Both the position numbers and the translations under genes were made by a program. The notes under the pieces were generated by a model. It searched no databases, was not told the DNA's origin, and saw only the letters and a program-made list of their open reading frames with translations. Shown here piece by piece: positions 57,327 to 64,000 of a stretch of DNA of 64,000 nucleotides (positions are counted from its first letter, which is position 1; every line of letters begins with the position of its first letter). Source of the stretch: Cinnamomum chago (Eukaryota; Streptophyta; Magnoliopsida; Laurales; Lauraceae); NCBI GenBank assembly GCA_038049695.1, contig CP142456.1, positions 77,151,422 through 77,215,421 on the forward strand, written 5' to 3'.

Positions 57327-59027
57327 GTCCCCTCCAGCTGATCGAACCTTAGAAATTTTAATTTGTTTTATTTTATTTTCACTGCCCTCTTAGAGCCATA
57401 AATGAATACCAAACCCCTTAGTTGCCTAATTGAAACCCTAGGAGCTTGAGTAGCCCTAAAACCAATCAGGACCTTATCACTATGCCATGGATATTAATTT
57501 AATGACCTTTTTATTAAACTGTGACACTAAATAAAGGTTCCTTAAATGTATATCGAATTGGATGGTGGGGAACAATAGAGGATTAGACTAGATTGGCTAG
57601 TAAATTCCTTGATTCCTTAAATTATTACATTTCATATTGAATGATATCTTCATTGATAGATCAATCATTATAAATAAATAAGTTTATTTCATCATCAATA
57701 TCCTTTGAGGTTTAATTACTCTAATTTCTCCGTCATTCTTCAACTATTGTATATCGATCTAGTCTTTATTTACAATGTGGATTTAGTGAGTATACAGGGA
57801 TATATGAGTTGAATTGATTTTTATTATAGACAGTTCGAACTACAACTCACTTGAATCCACTTATTATTTGATTAGTTTGATTCGATTGAGTCGACACTAC
57901 CTAGCTTCGACCTTATGACGCCCGACGGGGTCAGCACTTGGTTTATTCATTAGAGACTACTGCAGTAAGTCACCTGGAGCACTGGAACTCCAGAACCGGG
58001 TAGCCAGTTAGCCTTTGGCCGGGCAGCTGGTGACATCCTAACTAGATTTGCTCTCTTTGAGAGGATGAGCTTTAAGTAGTAGCCAAATTAGTATGTTTTC
58101 TCATTAATTGATTCACTAGCATGATCAATTCGAAGTTGCACAATTGCTTAGTTAATACGTATCTTTGATCTCTACGAATTTACTTGTCTTAAATTCAAAT
58201 TGAAACATTATGAGAAATCTTAATTTGCTTATACTTGCTTAATAGTCGTATTGAGATACTACCCTTGGTGTCACAGACGAAGATGCGGCTCCCGGTCCTG
58301 AAAAGGTCCAGGAGAGAGAGGAGAGCACCCAGGAGGTACCGTCAGGACTAGATGAGTGGCCAGAACCAGGGCCAGCTTAGAAACTATCTCCGTGGAGTGC
58401 GGTCCATACTTGTAATTACTATAGTTCGTGTGATTATCTTTTTCATATAGTCATACGAAATTCTTTTGGATATACTTTTGGTAGTGGTTGTATAGGGTTC
58501 TTTCATTGATCCATCTTTTGTAACTCAATGTATATATTTGTCTATTTATTTTGTATCAAACTTAATGTTTAATTGCACTTGATGGAATTTGATACCTTAT
58601 ATAAATGAATTACGACTTCCGCTATATGAAATGTTATGTGTTCTCACATGTGGAATAGTCGATTTTCTCTCCTTCGTATGTTGTATTTGACTCGAGACAG
58701 GTACAAGATACGGGTGTACGTGTGACACACCTCGGGGATTACCCCAGGCCAGGGTGATTTCGGGACCGGGATGTGACATTATCCATAAGACCTTAAGATC
58801 CATCATAACCCTATCATAGAAAAGCATCCAAGTGGGCTCTACGAGTTGGAGCCCCGTAAGAACGTATGCAATATGCTCGTAATAAGTGAAAATCATTCGG
58901 GCCAGGTGTCACCCGCATACTTGAGCCCAAGTTTCACATGTGCTAAAATAATTAGGCTCGGGCCCTAGCATGAGCCCAAGAATACCAAGTCAAACCATAT
59001 GGGCTTTGGTTTGGCCAGCCCTAAGTC

Positions 59028-59373
59028 TAACCAAGCCCTTTGCTTGGCAAAACCCCATTTTGTTTCCTTCTTGAATAGTCTTGAGCAGCAGAGGGTTTTT
59101 GGCCCCTCCCAAGTCTAACCCATTCTGGGAATAGTCTTTAGTAGTGCGTATGGGCTGTGGTTGAAAGGATTTCTAATTCTCAAGTCTCAAGTCTCAAGTT
59201 CAACCATCGTGCAAAGACTATAGCAACAAACGTTAAAAGGTTGAAAGGTTTGAGAAGAACGAGACACATTCCATCTGAAACTAAAGAAAACTAACAATAT
59301 TTTCAAACACATGTTCAAAAGAAAACTAAAGAGCCGGAGACTTTTCTAGCATTGTTGCAACTTGCAAAGAGAA
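59028..59373 (+). repeat. Duplicated segment, copy 1
   Basis: Matches 60003-60282 over TCTAACCAAGCC, GAATAGTCTTGAGC, CTCAAGTCTCAAGTCTCAAG, ACACATGTTCAAAAGAAAAC and CTGTTGCAACTTGCAA-type text. Copy 1 has about 70 extra bases (59240-59308). The copies flank LRR-type coding relics. Confidence 0.85.
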
Positions 59374-59745
59374 ATTCCATCAGAAAAAGCAGTGTTTTGG
59401 ACCTTCATGATAACAACATGAGTGGTTGGAATTGGATACCTCTTGGAATAGGGAAGCTTAGAAATTTGTGTTCTGTGAATTTATTAGACAACTCCTTCAC
59501 TGGCTTCTCTAGGAAATTTGAGTAAGACTCTTTGGCAACAGAATTTGTGGTCGTATTCCTCCACAGATAGGGAGTTCAACAAGTTTGATTTTTCTCCGAA
59601 TGGGTGGCAACATAATCTCCGGTCTGATCCCTTTAACCTTAATTGAGCAATCTCGCTGATCAAGACTTGATTAAAATCGGATTTCTGGCTCAACTCCAGA
59701 GATGGGGAACCTTCGGCTTGTCAGGCACTCTACTAATAGAGTCAA
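59340..59745 (+). pseudogene. Leucine-rich-repeat protein fragment (LRR receptor-kinase type)
   Basis: Relics of plant-type LRRs (consensus IPxxIGxLxxLxxLxLxxNxLSG). One frame reads SVLDLHDNNMSG and IPLGIGKLRNLCSVNLLDNS followed by FTG. After a stop, another frame reads GNRICGRIPPQIGSSTSL and FLRMGGNIISGLIP. Only two to four repeats survive, with stops and frameshifts; no kinase domain is nearby. The pattern resembles extracellular LRRs of receptor-like kinases. Confidence 0.75.
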
Positions 59746-60002
59746 GTAAGATTAAAACCCCCATTTCTAAAAAAAAGTCTCATCAAAATCACTTTAATTC
59801 AAATTTCCCACCATATATTTTTTTTAAAAAAAGTCAAAAAGTAACATCATTTCTCCATTAAAAGACAAAAAAACTCCACAATCAAAGCAAAACGTCAAGA
59901 AAATTCCATAATAAACAACTAAAAATAAAATACTATCATAATCCACTTATATTTTATTCTTTCTTCAAAATAATCTTTACTCCACTCAACTCCATTAGTA
60001 AA

Positions 60003-60282
60003 GTCTAACCAAGCCTTTGCTTGGCAAACCTTTTTTATTTCCTTCTAGAATAGTCTTGAGCTTCATAGGGTTTTGGACCCTCCCAAGTCTAACCCATTCA
60101 TTGGGAATAGTCTTTAGCAGTGCATATGGGGTGTGGATGAAAGGTTTTCTAATTCTCAAGTCTCAAGTCTCAAGTCTAACCAACATGCAAAGACTGTAGC
60201 AACAAACGTCAAACACATGTTCAAAAGAAAACTACAGAGCCGAAGAAGACTTTTCCAGCACTGTTGCAACTTGCAAGGGAGA
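60003..60282 (+). repeat. Duplicated segment, copy 2
   Basis: Partner of 59028-59373, about 975 bases downstream in the same orientation. Confidence 0.85.
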
Positions 60283-60447
60283 AAGTCAAGCTTATGGGGC
60301 CAGCTCTATATGGGTCAGCTATCCTAAGCTCAAGTGTATGGTGGGGCCCACCTGGGACCCACATGGAAATAGGCGTGGGGGGATTTCAAGGACTCTCCTA
60401 AGCTTGAGTTTAGGAGAGCCTATATATATATATATTGTGTGTGTGTA

Positions 60448-60567
60448 ATATTCAAGCGAGAGATTCCCTCACCATGTAGCGAGGAACACTCCCCTTTTTG
60501 GAAAGTTTTAAGTACCAGAAACTTCCCAAAAATGGAGTTTCCCTCACCATGTCCCTCACTTGAATAT
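60448..60567. repeat. Short inverted repeat, possible MITE
   Basis: ATATTCAAGCGAG (60448-60460) and CTCACTTGAATAT (60555-60567) are inverted. Inner parts TTCCCTCACCATG repeat in direct orientation. Flanked by TA and TG/CA microsatellites. No clear duplication found. Confidence 0.5.
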
Positions 60568-60599
60568 CCCCATATATATATATATACATATATATATAC

Positions 60600-63200
60600 A
60601 CACATACACACACTAGAAACAAAGGCCTAGGCCAAAAGTGAGAATATATTTAAAATTAAAGTAAAAGAAAAGATATTATTTAATTGAAATAGAGAGTATC
60701 ATATAGACACTTGTGCACAAGTATAGTTGCACATAATTGTCATACCATGATAATGTAATATGAAAGAATATATAAACTAAAAGTTTATGAAATAAGTATG
60801 TTTATGCAAAATAATAAATAATGAATTCTACTTCAAACATAAAGGTGAATAATAAATAATGAGAGATGCTCCTTTGAGAGATAAATTCCCACTAAACCAT
60901 AACAACATTTCAAAAAATAAATTCAACATCAAACCCTAAAAAAATCTAAAAAAAAGCATAAAAAAGAATAAAAAAGAAATAGGTAATTGCATTGGAAAGT
61001 GAGCTCCTCCTTATCTACATATATAACATTGTCTGAAATACTGTTCTCGTGTGACTTTGCAAAACTCAAAACATCAAATTCCCACTCTTTAGTCCAAAAA
61101 AAATTTGTGTGAAAAATTAAATGTTTTTGTATGTGCTATTCAAATTCCCTCCTGCTACATGTATATTTTATGGGAGTTTTGTTGGACAATGTACTACTGT
61201 ATCATTTATTCATTTATCTTACACATTACCAGTGTACATTTAACCAATCCTTTCCCAAAACCATCCCTAACTAAACAATGCATCATCATCATCATCATCA
61301 TCATCAATTCATTATCTTTGCCTCTACCCATTCTTCAAGCAGTGTATTATTTCGAATTGGTTCTGACAATATGGAGATCCCTAGTTGACTTGGATGACAC
61401 CAGTTCCAAGTCGGTTAGTATTGGATCCATCCAAGTTCCACCTCTATTTTATGTAGGTAAATTTTGTGGGGATCATCATGGGTCACTGCACTCTGACCCA
61501 TTTAGCTATTATGCCAAAATATAAAGCAGATCCAGTCAAGATCAAACCAATTTACAAAATCTTCAAGCGTACAAGGGCTTTTGTGCCAACTATGTGAGGC
61601 TGAGTTGAGCATTTTAAGCATGAATAGAATGAAGCCTGGCTTGTTAGAGTAGTAGGGCAAGAGGATAAGGCTAGGCTTACTCTACAACCACAATCACAAT
61701 TTGGACTGGGCTCATGTTAGGCTCCAGTTGGGCCGCCCCTGTGCACACCCTATGTAGATTGGAACTTGATCCGATTTAGATTATGTCGTAACACATTTTA
61801 TCTCAACTCAAGTTGAACTGTAACTGGAAAAGTACCAAACTTTTAAACCACCAAATTGTTTAAATGGATTTATGTATGCAGGTGGGCCCTAAACCAACCC
61901 ATTTAAATAGGTCAGGTGGTTGTGTGGGCTAACCTTAACTGACCCATTTTTATTGGGGGTCAGGTTCTCTTAACCCATGATTGACCCATACATATTGTTG
62001 TTCTATTATGGAGTCAAGTGTTGGATGAGAGATTTTAGGAAGTATTAGAATAGTGAGAGAGATTTTAGGGGATGCAAACCGTTTGAATAAGGAGAGAGAT
62101 TTTAGGAGATGTAGATCTCTTATCTCTTAATGAAAAGAGAGAGTTTTTAGGCTTTGATGAAGGGGAGAGATTTTAGGAGATTGAGAAAGGTACCAAACAA
62201 GGCCCCACTTGAGAGGCAAAAGCTCCCTCACTATTATCTGAGTGATTTTTCTTAAAGGAGAATAATTTTGTGCTGACGTGGCACCCCTCACAACTCACCT
62301 CCCCCTTTTGCTTTAATATATATAATATGGGGAACTCTTTAGGATGCCCGTGCGTTTTGAAAAGCAAGAACGCCCCTTTTCTTGGACCAATAAGATAAGG
62401 AGATGATTTAGGATAGATGCATGTTAGTATTTTTTTCATTGTTATGCAGAGCAAAATAGAAATGGGACATCACGTTTGGACACGTTGCTTCACAAGACTT
62501 GATTTTCTAGGATTTCAAATATGTCTTCCCGTTAAAGGGGTTGAAACTGAAATTTAAACGTGTGGGTTTTTTTTTTGGGGGGAGGGGAGGGGGGGCGGGG
62601 GGGGGCGCAATGATCGATCCACTTGCATCAGAACCATCAAGTGGAATTTATCCCATTTCACACTATTTTAGACATTATTAGCAATTTGGTTTTGTATCAA
62701 GAAGTTTAACGAATTAAAACTTGAGGATCTAAACCTAAAGCTAGAATCAATTGATCGGCTTAATATTATATCTTCTTTCTAATCCACATCCAGATTTTTT
62801 TATCTCATGACTCGTTCGTCATGAATCCAGATGAGCCCCACTTAACTTGAGTCGAGAAGGTGAGATTTGTTAAGCTTAAATAAAGGGTATTTATCTTAAG
62901 AGTCCATAAAAATTAACATTTATTCAATTCACCTTAAAAAATACAAAGTACTTGGGTCTTGCTTAGTTTGTATGAAATTACAATTACAGGGACCATTTTA
63001 AAAGCCCCTTCTTTTACTTTTGCCTAGTTCTTTAAGAAGTCGAGACATCTTAGGCCATTAAACATAAAGCGATCACCATCCAGAGTAACATGCTACGTGC
63101 GCTGCATCTGCATCCCCGACCTACAAGCCCCACTTAGTAAATTATCTTTGGTTGAAAAGTAGGTTGGTCACCTGTTTGGCTAGATCTATGGATTTTTAGT
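60600..63200. other. Spacer without recognisable gene
   Basis: AT-rich non-coding DNA with a short ATC microsatellite (about 61279-61305), several GAGAGATTTTAGGAGAT repeats at 62025-62185 and a G-rich run near 62577-62607. No gene recognised. Confidence 0.4.
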
Positions 63201-63202
63201 CT

Positions 63203-63350
63203 CGCATGCATTAATGCTAATTGGTCCCATGAGGTTGATAAAGTATCGCATGCATTAATGCTAATTGGTCCCATAAGGTTGATAAAGTCTCACATCCATT
63301 AATGCTAATTGGTCCCATAAGGTTGATAAAGTCTCGCATGCATTAATGCT
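63203..63350. repeat. 44-bp tandem repeat, about 3.4 copies
   Basis: Units start (CGCATGCATTAATGC or a variant) at 63203, 63247, 63291 and 63335, exactly 44 bases apart, continuing with TAATTGGTCCCATAAGGTTG and ATAAAGTCT. Confidence 0.92.
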
Positions 63351-64000
63351 CATATCCTGGGGTCGAGAGGAAGTGGGGAGAGAGAGATTTTCTACGTTCT
63401 CGTTAATGAAGTCTTTAGAACCCGTGAAGATTGGGTTCAAAACTGCGTATACCCGACGATTTGCTCTCATTCGTTGCAAGACTCGAGTCAACTTCCACTA
63501 GTCTTTCTTTGTCAGTTACTTTGATTGGATTTAAAATGGTTCCTGTGCAATAATCTTAACCATCAATAAAATTTTCCTCAGGGCCACCCAGCTTCTGTCA
63601 TTTGCTATGACCGGCTTTCATATATCTATATTTTTTTCCTTTTTACTAACACCCCTCTATTCAACTGGATAGAATCCACTCTCATAGGAAATTGGCATCT
63701 GCCCTTGGAGTTCACGTGAATATTCTAATTTCACACCAAAAATGCAATTGGTAATTTTGGATTTGCCCACAAAATCCAGCTACTTATTTGGGTCCACCCC
63801 GGCAAACGGTCCCAACTGCTCATGGACAAGCTCGCCCCACTTCGTAAATCTCTGATTTAAAAAAAGGTTGGTCACTTATTTAGCTTGATCCATGCACTTT
63901 AGATTATCTGGTCATGGATTAAATCTGTGAAGACTGGAGTATGTGAAAGTGCAGATTTGATTACATGTACGTACGTTCTCAGTTATTACATGCGATGTTT
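63351..64000. other. Spacer without recognisable gene
   Basis: Non-coding. The stretch around 63826-63900 (AGCTCGCCCCACTTCGTAAA, AGGTTGGTCAC) resembles 63122-63190, a diverged local duplication. The window ends here. Confidence 0.4.

Larger units (their letters stand above)
55765..58778. mobile_element. 3-kb solo LTR
   Basis: Begins TGTTACACCCCGACCC and ends GGGACCGGGATGTGACA. The 5-bp duplication TTATC is perfect (55760-55764 and 58779-58783). The length and TGTTACACCCC/GTGACA ends resemble LTRs of Tekay/Del-type chromovirus retrotransposons, but the family call is from memory. No gag-pol is present. It contains a degenerate repeat (57045-57260) and two GGCGGCTAACCGCC motifs. Confidence 0.85.

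Noticed and set aside
63203..63350. CRISPR-like array
   Set aside because: Units are directly contiguous with no variable spacers and the genome is a plant; it is a simple tandem repeat.

Overview
This window looks like intergenic, transposon-packed nuclear DNA of a flowering plant. The evidence is L1- and RTE-type LINEs, CACTA and hAT DNA transposons, a TRIM retrotransposon carrying 5S rRNA sequence, solo LTRs, spliced plant gene fragments (O-methyltransferase, LAZ1/DUF300, proteasome beta-5, LRR protein) and long AT-rich spacers. I cannot name the species. I found no clearly intact host gene: every host-type gene is a fragment or carries lesions.

Layout. 0-5 kb: two 5'-truncated L1 LINEs, each with a perfect target-site duplication (TSD). 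5.2-6.7 kb: a broken plant O-methyltransferase gene with a hAT MITE in its intron. 8.2-13.7 kb: a possible copia LTR/primer-binding site, an RTE-type LINE remnant and a 3-kb L1 LINE. 13.7-21.3 kb: AT-rich DNA with simple and degenerate tandem repeats, two possible Helitron ends and a reverse-transcriptase scrap. 21.35-24.24 kb: a CACTA element containing internal tandem repeats and a four-LTR Cassandra-type concatemer with 5S-like sequences. 24.3-31.2 kb: a hAT MITE, a second O-methyltransferase fragment (minus strand) beside a copia gag fragment, and a 2.1-kb hAT element with a large open transposase frame. 31.7-33.0 kb: probable LTR-retrotransposon sequence.

33.0-49.2 kb is the centrepiece. 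A 16.2-kb CACTA-type element (3-bp TSD TTT, matching CACTACTAG ends and GGCGGCCGC-rich subterminal repeats) contains exon-intron fragments of a proteasome beta-5 gene and a LAZ1-like gene, both on the minus strand. A nearly full-length L1 LINE (ORF1 and ORF2) sits in the proteasome intron. That LINE's ORF2 is itself split by a second CACTA element, and a fold-back CACTA MITE lies further right.

49.2-64 kb: spacer; a 952-bp hAT element; a three-level nest (hAT, then solo LTR, then LINE); a 3-kb solo LTR; an LRR pseudogene flanked by a duplication; and a 44-bp tandem repeat. Most element boundaries were set by finding matching TSDs directly in the sequence. Family names rest on protein motifs and terminal sequences recalled from known families, without database searches.
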